Assembly: GCF_001571775.1 (NCBI RefSeq) | Contig: NZ_LRVM01000005.1 | Location: 62,001-126,000, forward strand | Direction: 5' to 3' | DNA length: 64,000 nucleotides | Origin: Anaerotignum neopropionicum | Lineage (GTDB): Bacteria > Bacillota > Clostridia > Lachnospirales > Anaerotignaceae | In this document: positions 44,875 through 52,892 of the stretch, piece after piece | Position numbering within the stretch: position 1 is the first letter of the stretch | Layout of the letters: the number at the start of each line of letters is the position of its first letter | Program-made: the position numbers and the translations under genes | Notes under the pieces: model-generated | What the model was told of the DNA's origin: nothing | Databases searched by the model: none | The model's input: the letters and a program-made list of their open reading frames with translations, nothing else

Positions 44875-45924
44875 TTATTCGGCAAGCATTGCATCCAAAT
44901 AGTCAGGGTGTCCCATTTTCTTCTTAACCAAATCAAAGATATTGTTATCTGCTACAACCTTCTGCCATTCAGCCTTTTCGACATCCGTCAGCTCTACCAC
45001 GGTTGTGCCGCCTGCTGCGAATTTTTCAAGAATTTCTTTTTCCAATTCCTGAGAACGTTCTCTCTGGTAAGAGGTGGATTCTGCCGCTGCCTTTAAGATT
45101 GCATTTTGCTGATTCTCAGAAAGAGAATTGAATTTATCCAGGTTCATGCAAACGATATAAGGAGTATAAACATGCTGTGTTAAGGATACATACTTTTGAA
45201 CCTCAACGAACTTGTTGGCATCAATGATACCCAAAGGATTTTCCTGTGCATCTACAGTACCCTGCTGTAAAGCGGTAAATAATTCAGTAAACGCCATAGG
45301 TGTAGGGTTTGCGCCGAAAGCTGTCCAAGCAGCGATATGCACTTCATTTTCCATGGTTCTTACCTTAAAGCCTTTTACATCCGCAGGGGTCTTTACGGCA
45401 ATTTTATTATTTGTAAAGTTACGGAAACCGTTTTCCCAGAAAGCCAAGCCCTTCAGACCAATGCTTTCCATGCCGTCAAGAATTTGCTGACCCACTTCGC
45501 CGTCCAATTTCGCATAAGCATCCTGGGAATTTAAGAACAGGTAAGGTGAATCAAACAGATAAAAATCGGGGTACATTGTTGCCAAGGGGCTTGTAGAGGA
45601 AACACCGATATCAATGTTACCCATAGCTGTTGTTTCAATTACTACACGGTCATCCCCCAGCATATTATCGGGGAACAGGTTTACTACAACAGATCCGCCG
45701 GATTCTTCCTCTGCAACTCTTTTGAAAACTTCGCCTGCATCCTTGCCGGAAACGGAAGTAACGTTGGAAAATACCAATTCTACAGTTTCTTCGCTGCCTT
45801 GTGTGTTTTCCCCACCCGCTGCACCGCTGTCTTTTGGGGGAGTGCTGCCGCCGCAGCCTGTTACCATTGCAACCGTAAGTACGGATGCCAGAGCCATTGC
45901 CAAACCTTTTTTGAATTTTAACAT
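44875..45924 (-). CDS. dctP: TRAP transporter substrate-binding lipoprotein DctP
   Basis: Extracytoplasmic receptor of 349 residues with a lipobox (AMVTGC, Cys near residue 23) and a Gly/Ser/Glu linker. The DctP domain contains the substrate-carboxylate Arg in GFKVRTMENE and the QGTVDAQENP segment. The ligand is expected to be a hexonate such as D-galactonate, from the surrounding catabolic genes. GGAGG lies ahead of the ATG. First of the TRAP genes, following the FGGY kinase by 55 bp. Confidence 0.92.
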   Translation of the reverse strand: MLKFKKGLAMALASVLTVAMVTGCGGSTPPKDSGAAGGENTQGSEETVELVFSNVTSVSGKDAGEVFKRVAEEESGGSVVVNLFPDNMLGDDRVVIETTAMGNIDIGVSSTSPLATMYPDFYLFDSPYLFLNSQDAYAKLDGEVGQQILDGMESIGLKGLAFWENGFRNFTNNKIAVKTPADVKGFKVRTMENEVHIAAWTAFGANPTPMAFTELFTALQQGTVDAQENPLGIIDANKFVEVQKYVSLTQHVYTPYIVCMNLDKFNSLSENQQNAILKAAAESTSYQRERSQELEKEILEKFAAGGTTVVELTDVEKAEWQKVVADNNIFDLVKKKMGHPDYLDAMLAE

Positions 45925-45979
45925 AGTTTTTTTCCTCCTTGAAATATAACGCCATTGTTTTTTATTGGAATTTTTCTAA

Positions 45980-47404
45980 TTAGCCTTGCTCTTTTGTTAC
46001 TTCATACCAATATAAATATTTTTGGTACTTCTTGCGGTAAAAATCCTTTCGTTCCGGATTGGGTGTAATCACCTGAGAATAATTGCTTTTGAAATCCTTC
46101 GCATCAGGAATAATTCCCAAAAGCTCCATCCCCAGAGCCACCGAACCAATTAAAGAGCTGTGCTCCACCTCGTCAATGGTCATCTCAATCTGAAATATAT
46201 CTGCACACATTTGTGTCCAAATCTTAGATCTGATAATGCCTCCGGAAAGCATTACTTTTTTTGGCTCTCCGTTTAATGCGATTAATTGCTCATAGCACTG
46301 ATAAAGATTAAACAAAATTCCCTCTTGAATTGCCCGATAGGAATCATAGACGGAATGGCTTGGCTTTAAGTCAAAAAAGCCACCACCCCTTTCATCATTC
46401 CATCCGGGACATCGCTCACCAAAAAGAAACGGTAAAAACACTGGTACATCCTCTATATTCCTACATCCGGACTCCATTTGACTATAGGAAAAATTTTCCT
46501 CAAAATATTTACTTTTAAACCAATCAATACAATTGCAGCAGCCGCTGGTTGCCGCTCCGCTCAGCCATGATTTTGGTGATAAGTAGCACCATGTGCTGGG
46601 CTTTTTGGGTAAAACCGGCGCTTCGGTGCTTAGCCTTAGGGCGCCGCTGGTTCCTACGGAAAAACTCATAACGCCTTTCTCAACAGCCCCTGCCCCAACT
46701 TGATTTAGGCCGCCGTCGGGATTGGTGGCAATGACAGGCGTCCCTTGTGCAAGCCCTAAAAGGGCGGCCCCTTCCTCATTTAGCTTTAAGGTATCTTGAT
46801 ATGTAATTATTTTTGGAAGCTGCTCCAACCGAATTCCATTTTCCTCTAAAATATCCTCATCAAAGGTTTTTGTGCGGATATTCAACAACCCCGTGCCCGA
46901 GGCAACGCTGTCTGTCACAACCCACTGCCCCGTCAAGCGGTAGGTATTATATGTTCCTTGCCCTACAAAACGGTAATTTTCCAACGCATAACCCAACTGT
47001 CGTAAAAGCTTGATTTTAAACACAGGATATATGGCATTTACCATACAACCGGTTTTTTGATAAAAACGATTCACATAAGCCTCGTCTTTTCTTAATTCCT
47101 TGCAAATATCCGCAGCACCTGTATAAGACCACAAATAAATTGGCGTCTGTGGCTCCATGTCTTGATTGCAAAGCATCAAACTATGCCAGGTACCACTAAG
47201 AGAAACCATATCAATTTTTTGACCTTCACACATTTTTTTAGCTAAATACACGGTTTGATCAAAGACTTCCTTTGCATCGTGTATTGTCACGTCGGCATAC
47301 TTTAAAATGTATGGTACCGATTCCACATGGAATTTACCGGTATCTGTATCATATACCATAGCTTTTGCAGAGGTAGTGCTGGATTCTAATGCTAAAATCT
47401 TCAT
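45980..47404 (-). CDS. FGGY-family carbohydrate kinase (gluconokinase-like)
   Basis: 474-residue sugar kinase of the FGGY fold, with phosphate loop LALESSTTSAKAMVYD at the N-terminus, catalytic Asp expected in NPDGGLNQVGAG, and the adenosine motif SFSVGTSGALRLS / GGIIRSKIWTQMCADIF. Gluconokinase is the best guess given gnd and eda in the same operon; xylulose or another polyol remains possible. It is downstream of the galactonate dehydratase gene. Start ATG at 47404 after a GGGGG-type site. Confidence 0.82.
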   Translation of the reverse strand: MKILALESSTTSAKAMVYDTDTGKFHVESVPYILKYADVTIHDAKEVFDQTVYLAKKMCEGQKIDMVSLSGTWHSLMLCNQDMEPQTPIYLWSYTGAADICKELRKDEAYVNRFYQKTGCMVNAIYPVFKIKLLRQLGYALENYRFVGQGTYNTYRLTGQWVVTDSVASGTGLLNIRTKTFDEDILEENGIRLEQLPKIITYQDTLKLNEEGAALLGLAQGTPVIATNPDGGLNQVGAGAVEKGVMSFSVGTSGALRLSTEAPVLPKKPSTWCYLSPKSWLSGAATSGCCNCIDWFKSKYFEENFSYSQMESGCRNIEDVPVFLPFLFGERCPGWNDERGGGFFDLKPSHSVYDSYRAIQEGILFNLYQCYEQLIALNGEPKKVMLSGGIIRSKIWTQMCADIFQIEMTIDEVEHSSLIGSVALGMELLGIIPDAKDFKSNYSQVITPNPERKDFYRKKYQKYLYWYEVTKEQG

Positions 47405-47428
47405 TTATCCTTACCCCCAACATGTTTC

Positions 47429-48577
47429 TTACCATTCGGCAACCGTTCCATCGCTGTTTCTCCAAACGGGATTTTTCCAGCTGTGACCTATCTTCGCCTG
47501 TTTTTTTACAAATTCTTCGTTAATTTCAATACCCAAACCTGCTCCTTTTGGAATTTTCACAACCCCATTCCCATAATCAAAAACACTGGAATCCTTCAAA
47601 TAATCCAAAAGATCACTACCTTGGTTATAATGAATTCCCAAGCTTTGCTCTTGAATAATGGTATTTGGCGTGCAAGCATCCATCTGTAGGCAGGCCGCCA
47701 AGGCAATGGGTCCTAATGGACAATGGGGCGCAACCGCCATGTCGTAAGCCTCTGCCATTGCTGAAATCTTTCTGCATTCCAAAATGCCGCCGGCATGAGA
47801 AAGATCGGGCTGAATAATATCTACAATTCCTTGCTCAAAAATTTTTTTGAAATCCCAACGAGTAAACAGCCTTTCTCCCGTTGCAATGGGTGTTGAAGTG
47901 TATTTTGCAACCTCCTTCAAAGCCTCATAATTTTCACTGAGAACAGGCTCCTCAATAAACATTAGGTGATACGGCTCCAATTCCTTCGCCAATACCTTCG
48001 CCATGCTTTTATGTACTCTGCCGTGGAAATCTACAGCAATTCCAAAATCCTTGCCGCAGGCTTCTCTGATGGCAGTCACCCTATCAATCACACCTTCTAC
48101 TTTAGAAAAACTGTCAATATAGTGCATTTCTTCCGTTGCATTCATTTTGATTGCCTTAAATCCCAAATTCTTTTGCTGTAATGCGGCATTACCCACATCG
48201 GCAGGTCTATCGCCGCCAATCCAGCAGTAAACGTCAATATTATTTCGGCAAGCACCGCCTAACAATTCGTAAATTGGTGCGTTATAATATTTCCCTTTGA
48301 TGTCCCATAAGGCCTGCTCTATACCGGAAATGGCACTGGTGATGATGGGGCCGCCGCGATAAAATGCCCCCCGATACAGGGTTTGCCAAATATCCTCTAT
48401 TTCTAAAGGATTTCTCCCAATGAGATATTCAGACATTTCCTTTACACACGCGGCTACCGTAGAAGCTTTTCCTTCCACAACAGGCTCACCCCAACCAAAA
48501 ATACCTTCATCCGTTTCAATTTTTAAAAAAAGCCATCTGGGTGGAACTTGGTAGAGCTTTAAGTCAGCAATTTTCAA
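47429..48577 (-). CDS. dgoD: D-galactonate dehydratase
   Basis: Enolase-superfamily (mandelate racemase group) dehydratase that converts D-galactonate to KDGal. It is 382 residues, the same length as E. coli DgoD as I recall, and similar from end to end (PPRWLFLKIETDEGIFGWGEPVVEG; final TVAEW). Metal and catalytic residues lie in AVDFHGR (Asp, His), FIEEPVL (Glu), ATGERLF (Glu) and APHCPLGPIA (His). It starts 12 bp after the Zn-dehydrogenase stop. This is the strongest substrate clue in the island. Confidence 0.94.
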   Translation of the reverse strand: MKIADLKLYQVPPRWLFLKIETDEGIFGWGEPVVEGKASTVAACVKEMSEYLIGRNPLEIEDIWQTLYRGAFYRGGPIITSAISGIEQALWDIKGKYYNAPIYELLGGACRNNIDVYCWIGGDRPADVGNAALQQKNLGFKAIKMNATEEMHYIDSFSKVEGVIDRVTAIREACGKDFGIAVDFHGRVHKSMAKVLAKELEPYHLMFIEEPVLSENYEALKEVAKYTSTPIATGERLFTRWDFKKIFEQGIVDIIQPDLSHAGGILECRKISAMAEAYDMAVAPHCPLGPIALAACLQMDACTPNTIIQEQSLGIHYNQGSDLLDYLKDSSVFDYGNGVVKIPKGAGLGIEINEEFVKKQAKIGHSWKNPVWRNSDGTVAEW

Positions 48578-48589
48578 ATGTTCAGCCCC

Positions 48590-49606
48590 TTAAAAGTCCT
48601 GACAATCAACCAAAACCTTGCAAGTACCTGCCGAAGGGTCTGCAATCATATCAAAAACCTTTGGACTATCCTTTAAAGAAACAACATGCGAAACGATATT
48701 CTCCAGATCCTCATTAATCACCTCGGAATAGGTAACTGCCTGTGCGAATTCCTCCTTTGTATAAACACGGGTACCAATTAAAATCTGCTCCTTGAAATTC
48801 AGATCCCTCAAATTCACCATATGAGGATGTTTATGCACCGCCGTCATACAAATGGTACCACCTACACGGGTAATATCCGTCATCTGTAATGCGGCAATTT
48901 CTGCCCCGGAACATTCAAATAATAAATCTGCGCCTTCTCCCGCAGTTGCAGCCTTCACAATCTGTTCCAGATTTTCGTTCTTCACGTTAACAGGAATCAT
49001 GCCAAAGGCTTTTGCTTTTTCCAGCTTTTTATCATCCACATCGGAAATGAAAACCTTGCCTGCACCCATATGTACCAGCATCATGCCTGTAATCATCCCA
49101 ATAGGGCCAGCACCGATAACCACACAAATATCCAAAGCCTTCATTTTTGCCTGATGAATGCTTCTTACGATAACAGCTAAGGGCTCAATCACCGCCGCCG
49201 CCTTATCAGAAACGCCATCGGGTACCTTGAACATAACGTCCTCATCCACATAGGCGTATTCGCAAATGCCGCCGTCCACATCAATGCCGATTAAGCCCAA
49301 GGTATTGCAAACGTGGGCGTTTCCCGTTCTGCAAGGAAGGCAGTGTCCGCAGGATAATAAAGGAAACGCAACCACACGATCACCTTTTTTAAACTTTTTG
49401 CCGTCTTCCTCCACCGTTCCCAAAAATTCATGTCCAAAAATCAAGGGTGCTTTTGCTCTGGGATGGGTTCCTAAATAAATTCCCATATCGGAACCACAAA
49501 TACCACAATACTTCATCCTTACTTTGACCGCACCTTCCTTTGGCAATGGCTCTGTAACATCCAAAACCTCTGCACTTTTTGGTCCGGTATAAACCAAAGC
49601 TTTCAT
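48590..49606 (-). CDS. Zinc-dependent polyol/hexonate dehydrogenase
   Basis: MDR-family Zn alcohol dehydrogenase, 338 residues. The catalytic zinc site is CGICGSD with GHEFLG; the structural zinc Cys are in CGHCLPCRTGNAHVC; the Rossmann motif is VIGAGPIGMITG. Family resemblance is to L-idonate, L-galactonate and sorbitol dehydrogenases. In this position it likely oxidises a hexonate at C5, or reduces a keto-hexonate. First gene of the long operon; its promoter is at 49728-49756. Confidence 0.85.
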   Translation of the reverse strand: MKALVYTGPKSAEVLDVTEPLPKEGAVKVRMKYCGICGSDMGIYLGTHPRAKAPLIFGHEFLGTVEEDGKKFKKGDRVVAFPLLSCGHCLPCRTGNAHVCNTLGLIGIDVDGGICEYAYVDEDVMFKVPDGVSDKAAAVIEPLAVIVRSIHQAKMKALDICVVIGAGPIGMITGMMLVHMGAGKVFISDVDDKKLEKAKAFGMIPVNVKNENLEQIVKAATAGEGADLLFECSGAEIAALQMTDITRVGGTICMTAVHKHPHMVNLRDLNFKEQILIGTRVYTKEEFAQAVTYSEVINEDLENIVSHVVSLKDSPKVFDMIADPSAGTCKVLVDCQDF

Positions 49607-49727
49607 CTGCTTTCAACTCCTTTATTTGGTTCTGATTAAGATTTTGTACGCTCTAAAATCACAGATCTAAAATATTTTTACATGCCCAAAAAATTTTTTT
49701 AGCAATATTAAATATTTTATTAATACA

Positions 49728-49756
49728 AGTATATATTTTTAAAATGCATTCGTCAA
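49728..49756 (-). promoter_or_regulatory. Promoter of the hexonate operon
   Basis: Minus strand -35 TTGACG (complement of 49751-49756), 17-base spacer, -10 TATACT (complement of 49728-49733). The spacer contains the AATGCATT palindrome. Predicted leader is about 115 bases. Confidence 0.7.
49741..49750. promoter_or_regulatory. Candidate operator, copy 1 (AAAATGCATT)
   Basis: Palindromic core AATGCATT placed between the -35 and -10 of the hexonate operon promoter. A related copy lies in the gntR promoter and another ahead of the SDR gene. Confidence 0.5.
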
Positions 49757-49991
49757 TATTATTAATATACCAATAAATTTATTTTGTTTTTGTGAAAATC
49801 TACTAAACCAAAAATAAAACTCTTGTTACTTTTACGATTTCTTAAAAAATTTACTAAAATAGGAGCAAGAATATTATGATAAAATAACATTGACAGAAGT
49901 ATGTTTAAAACTTAAATTAAATATATAAACTTTTTAAAAAAATTTTTATATTCACCAATAAAATTTAATTTTATACGTTTTTTGTTATTCC

Positions 49992-50002
49992 AAAATGCAT
50001 TT
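49992..50002. promoter_or_regulatory. Candidate operator, copy 2 (AAAATGCATTT)
   Basis: Perfect 10-bp palindrome AAATGCATTT placed just upstream of the gntR -10 (TATAAT, 50011-50016), overlapping the weak -35 region (TTCCAA, 49988-49993). It suggests autoregulation by the GntR protein. Confidence 0.5.
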
Positions 50003-50077
50003 AAAATTGTTATAATGATAAATAATACAGTAATTACCCATTTTTAAATGCCAAATAAAATTTTACGGAGGATTGCC

Positions 50078-50770
50078 ATGGAAAAACAAACAACGAAACT
50101 CACATTAGCGGATACCATTTATTCCAATATTCGTGAAGACATTACCCAGCACGTTATTAAGCCGGGCGAAAAAATTAACGTGAAGGAGCTGTCGAAGCGG
50201 TACGGCGTTAGCGAAACCCCCGTAAAATTTGCATTAAACCGCTTAATTTCCGAAAAAATTATTGAGAACTTTCCTCGTCAGGGCATGAAGGTGCATAGTG
50301 TCACCTCGGAAGAGGTGGATGAAATTTTTGATACCCGTTTAATGCTGGATTTGTATTATTTGAAACAAATTATCTTAACCGTTAGCTTTAACGATTCATT
50401 AAAAAACGAGTTTCGGAAAAATATTGAGGAACATTTACAGCTTGTAACCGATTTATGCCCCGAATCTCCCATCGAGGACTACCTTCGCAATTATGAATTG
50501 GACTATAAATTCCACGAGTTGTATTTAAAGTGCAGCGGCAATCAAAAGCTTGTAGAAATCTTTCATTATATCAATCCATTTTTATATTCAAACTTTATTT
50601 TTCGCAGACAGTCAAAAGTAAAGGATATCAGCGGCGTCAAAGAGCATTTTGTAATTCTTGATGCAATTCTTGCAGAAGATGAGGTTGCCTTAAGAGATGC
50701 CTTGACTGTTCATATTATGAATGCAAAAACTGCCATTGGGTTAATTTTAAAGGTTGACAAAATTATCTGA
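50078..50770 (+). CDS. GntR-family regulator, FCD subfamily
   Basis: 230-residue transcription factor. Winged HTH at residues 8-75 (IREDITQHVIKPGEKINVKELSKRYGVSETPVKFALNRL) and an FCD ligand domain after that, with metal-type residues in DYKFHEL, VKEHF and TVHIMNAK. FCD regulators often sense sugar acids such as gluconate, galactonate or uronates. ACGGAGG precedes the ATG at 50078; an upstream start at 50048 has no site. It is located head-to-head with the long operon and just before the SDR gene, so both are its likely targets. Confidence 0.88.
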   Translation: MEKQTTKLTLADTIYSNIREDITQHVIKPGEKINVKELSKRYGVSETPVKFALNRLISEKIIENFPRQGMKVHSVTSEEVDEIFDTRLMLDLYYLKQIILTVSFNDSLKNEFRKNIEEHLQLVTDLCPESPIEDYLRNYELDYKFHELYLKCSGNQKLVEIFHYINPFLYSNFIFRRQSKVKDISGVKEHFVILDAILAEDEVALRDALTVHIMNAKTAIGLILKVDKII

Positions 50771-50827
50771 CCTTTTCTTCGTAGGTTCCCTCTTTGAGCG
50801 CCTTGCAGACGAAGCCTTTGGCAAGGA

Positions 50828-50837
50828 AAAATGCATT
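50828..50837. promoter_or_regulatory. Candidate operator, copy 3 (AAAATGCATT)
   Basis: Third copy of the palindrome, about 100 bases ahead of the SDR start codon, between gntR and the SDR gene. Confidence 0.45.
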
Positions 50838-50933
50838 ATGCCACTGTTGTTCCACACAAATACCGCAATCATTCGTTTGCGTGGCTATTGCAATGTAACT
50901 TTGTAGTTTTAACTTAAGAGAGGAGCTTTACAC

Positions 50934-51692
50934 ATGGTAACATTTGATTTGACAGGAAAAAAAGCAATTGTAACGGGTTCCACCAGAGGGCTTGGGCGAG
51001 GTATGGCAGAAGGGCTTATGGAAGCAGGGGCAGAAGTGGTAATTATGGGCACCTCCGAAAAAGCATTGGCGGTTGCCGCAGAATATACAGAAAAAGGCTA
51101 TCTTTGCCACGGCGTTGCCGCCGATTTGGGAAACAGAGAGCGTCTTGCAGAAGGGTTTCAGGAGGCTTTAGAGAAATTAGGCGGAACCCTTGATATTTTT
51201 GTAAATGCAGCAGGCATTCAAAAGCGTCATTTTTGCGAAGAATTCCCCATGGAGGATTGGGATGCTGTTATAGATGTAAATTTAAATGCTGTTTTCATGC
51301 TGTGTCAGCTAGCAGGCAGAGAAATGATGAAACAAGGATATGGAAAAATTATCAATGTAGCTTCTATGCTCAGCTTTTTTGGTGGCTTTACCGTGCCTGC
51401 CTACGCAGCTTCTAAGGGTGCCGTTGCCCAGCTTACAAAAGCACTTTCCAACGAATGGGCTTCCAAGGGAATCAATGTGAATGCCATAGCTCCCGGCTAT
51501 ATGGCAACGGATATGAACACTGCTTTGATTAACGACCAGGGCAGAAATAAAGAAATTTTAGGCCGTATTCCCGCAAAACGCTGGGGAAGCGGGGAAGATA
51601 TGAAGGGTGTTACCATTTTCTTGGCTTCCCAAGCGTCCGATTACTTAAGCGGTGCAATTATTCCCGTTGACGGTGGTTACTTAAGCAAATAA
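50934..51692 (+). CDS. SDR oxidoreductase (gluconate 5-dehydrogenase / KduD-like)
   Basis: Short-chain dehydrogenase of 252 residues, NAD(P) loop VTGSTRGLGRGMAEG near residues 13-27, NAAG structural motif, catalytic Ser in INVASMLSFFGG and Tyr-x3-Lys in AYAASK. Closest family types are gluconate 5-dehydrogenase (IdnO) and 2-deoxygluconate 3-dehydrogenase. With the Zn dehydrogenase it could interconvert hexonates through 5-keto-gluconate. GAGAGGAG precedes the ATG. Single gene after gntR, with its own terminator. Confidence 0.87.
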   Translation: MVTFDLTGKKAIVTGSTRGLGRGMAEGLMEAGAEVVIMGTSEKALAVAAEYTEKGYLCHGVAADLGNRERLAEGFQEALEKLGGTLDIFVNAAGIQKRHFCEEFPMEDWDAVIDVNLNAVFMLCQLAGREMMKQGYGKIINVASMLSFFGGFTVPAYAASKGAVAQLTKALSNEWASKGINVNAIAPGYMATDMNTALINDQGRNKEILGRIPAKRWGSGEDMKGVTIFLASQASDYLSGAIIPVDGGYLSK

Positions 51693-51740
51693 TCTGAAAA
51701 GATTTTTCATTTACTTTGTCTCCTTACTTTTTTCATTCTA

Positions 51741-51773
51741 AAAAAGGCGGTTTAACTTTTGAACCGCCTTTTT
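51741..51773 (+). terminator. Terminator after the SDR gene
   Basis: AAAAAGGCGGTT (51741-51752) pairs with AACCGCCTTTTT (51762-51773), 9-base loop, then GCTTTTT. Confidence 0.9.
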
Positions 51774-51825
51774 GCTTTTTAAAAAACCAATTTTCTTAGA
51801 CATTAAATCAAAAACCTAAAGTGTT

Positions 51826-51935
51826 GCCCCATTACTGCCCAAGGCAGGGTAAACGGCGTGACCGGCTTTCACGGAGTAAAAGCAATGACACAAATTCACT
51901 TGCTTTTTGTAAACAGCAAGATAACATCTTTTATT
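51826..51935 (+). repeat. Degenerate mosaic repeat locus C
   Basis: Fragments related to the other loci: CTGCCCAAGGCAGG (compare the CTGCC/GGGCAG part of the 60-base unit), GGAGTAAAAGCAATGACAC (compare AGCAAAAGTGATGACCC) and CACTTGCTTTTTGTAAACAGCAAG (compare the CTTGC palindrome module). It is clearly decayed compared with loci A and D. Confidence 0.55.
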
Positions 51936-51998
51936 TTTTGGATTTCGTATAAACATAATTGCAATATTAAACTATGGCAATTTAACTCTTCCATACTC

Positions 51999-52029
51999 AA
52001 AAAGCGGCAGTCATTTGGCTGCCGCTTTT
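51999..52029 (-). terminator. Terminator of nadC
   Basis: AAAAGCGGCAG / CTGCCGCTTTT, 11-bp perfect stem with an 8-9 base loop, ending in TTTTTG on the minus strand; it lies just after the nadC stop codon. Confidence 0.9.
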
Positions 52030-52034
52030 CATTA

Positions 52035-52892
52035 TCAATTCAAGCTCTTCAAATTTTTTAAGGAAAAATCCAATATTGGTGCAGAATGGGTCAAAGCTCC
52101 ACTAGAAATATAATCCACACCAATTTCACAAAGCTCTTTCAGACGTTCTTTGGTCACATTTCCCGAACATTCCGTTTGCGCTTTGCTCCCAATGCGATCC
52201 ACCGCTTTTTTCAAGGTTTCATTGTCCATATTATCCAGCATGATAATATCCGCGCCTGCTTGTAGCGCTTCATCAACCATTTCAAGGGTTTCCGCTTCCA
52301 CCTCAATTTTACGCACAAAGGGCGCATATTCTTTGGCCAGTCTTACCGCTTCAGCAATGCCGCCGGCTGCCCCAATATGGTTGTCCTTAATGAGGATACC
52401 ATCGGAAAGGTTGTATCTATGATTATTCCCTCCACCAACCTTAACCGCATATTTCTCAAAAATACGCAAATTTGGTGTGGTCTTTCTTGTATCCAATAAT
52501 TGGGTTTTATAGAGCTTCATTACCTGAACACATTCATTAGTATAGCTTGCAATTCCGCTCATTCGCTGCAAAAAATTTAAGGCAGTGCGCTCACCGGTTA
52601 ATAATGCTCTTACATTCCCATAAACAATTCCCACCATTGTTCCATTTTGGAGAAAATCCCCATCCTTATATTCGGTATCAAAGCGGGCTTGAGGATCAAG
52701 CAGCTCAAAAACATGACGAAATATATCAAGCCCCGCAATAACGCCCGTCTGCTTGCAAATCAATTGAACACAGCCTTGTTTTTCGGGAGAAACAATTGCA
52801 TTTGTCGTAATATCTTCGCTGGTGATATCTTCCTTCAGCGCAGCCCTAATGTAATCCTCAAAATGAACCTTCATGCTTGCATAAGCTACCAT
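52035..52892 (-). CDS. nadC: Nicotinate-nucleotide pyrophosphorylase (quinolinate PRTase)
   Basis: Makes nicotinate mononucleotide from quinolinate and PRPP in de novo NAD synthesis, 285 residues. Family motifs are KEDITSEDITT, LNFLQRMSGIASYT, LDTRKTTPNLR with KYAVKVGGGNNHRYNLSDGILIKDNH, and EVEAETLEM. The ATG at 52892 is favoured by the GGAAG site; a GTG three codons upstream is possible. The start overlaps the nadB stop region. Last gene of nadABC. Confidence 0.93.
   Translation of the reverse strand: MVAYASMKVHFEDYIRAALKEDITSEDITTNAIVSPEKQGCVQLICKQTGVIAGLDIFRHVFELLDPQARFDTEYKDGDFLQNGTMVGIVYGNVRALLTGERTALNFLQRMSGIASYTNECVQVMKLYKTQLLDTRKTTPNLRIFEKYAVKVGGGNNHRYNLSDGILIKDNHIGAAGGIAEAVRLAKEYAPFVRKIEVEAETLEMVDEALQAGADIIMLDNMDNETLKKAVDRIGSKAQTECSGNVTKERLKELCEIGVDYISSGALTHSAPILDFSLKNLKSLN

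Larger units (their letters stand above)
49607..50077. other. Divergent regulatory region of the hexonate island
   Basis: 470 bases of AT-rich DNA between the minus-strand operon and the plus-strand gntR gene. It contains the minus-strand promoter (49728-49756), a weaker plus-strand promoter (-10 at 50011-50016) and two copies of an AAAATGCATT palindrome, annotated separately. No coding frame is supported. Confidence 0.65.

Noticed and set aside
34355-51692. Horizontal transfer island with integrase or tRNA borders
   Set aside because: No integrase, tRNA, direct-repeat ends or obvious base-composition shift was seen at either border.
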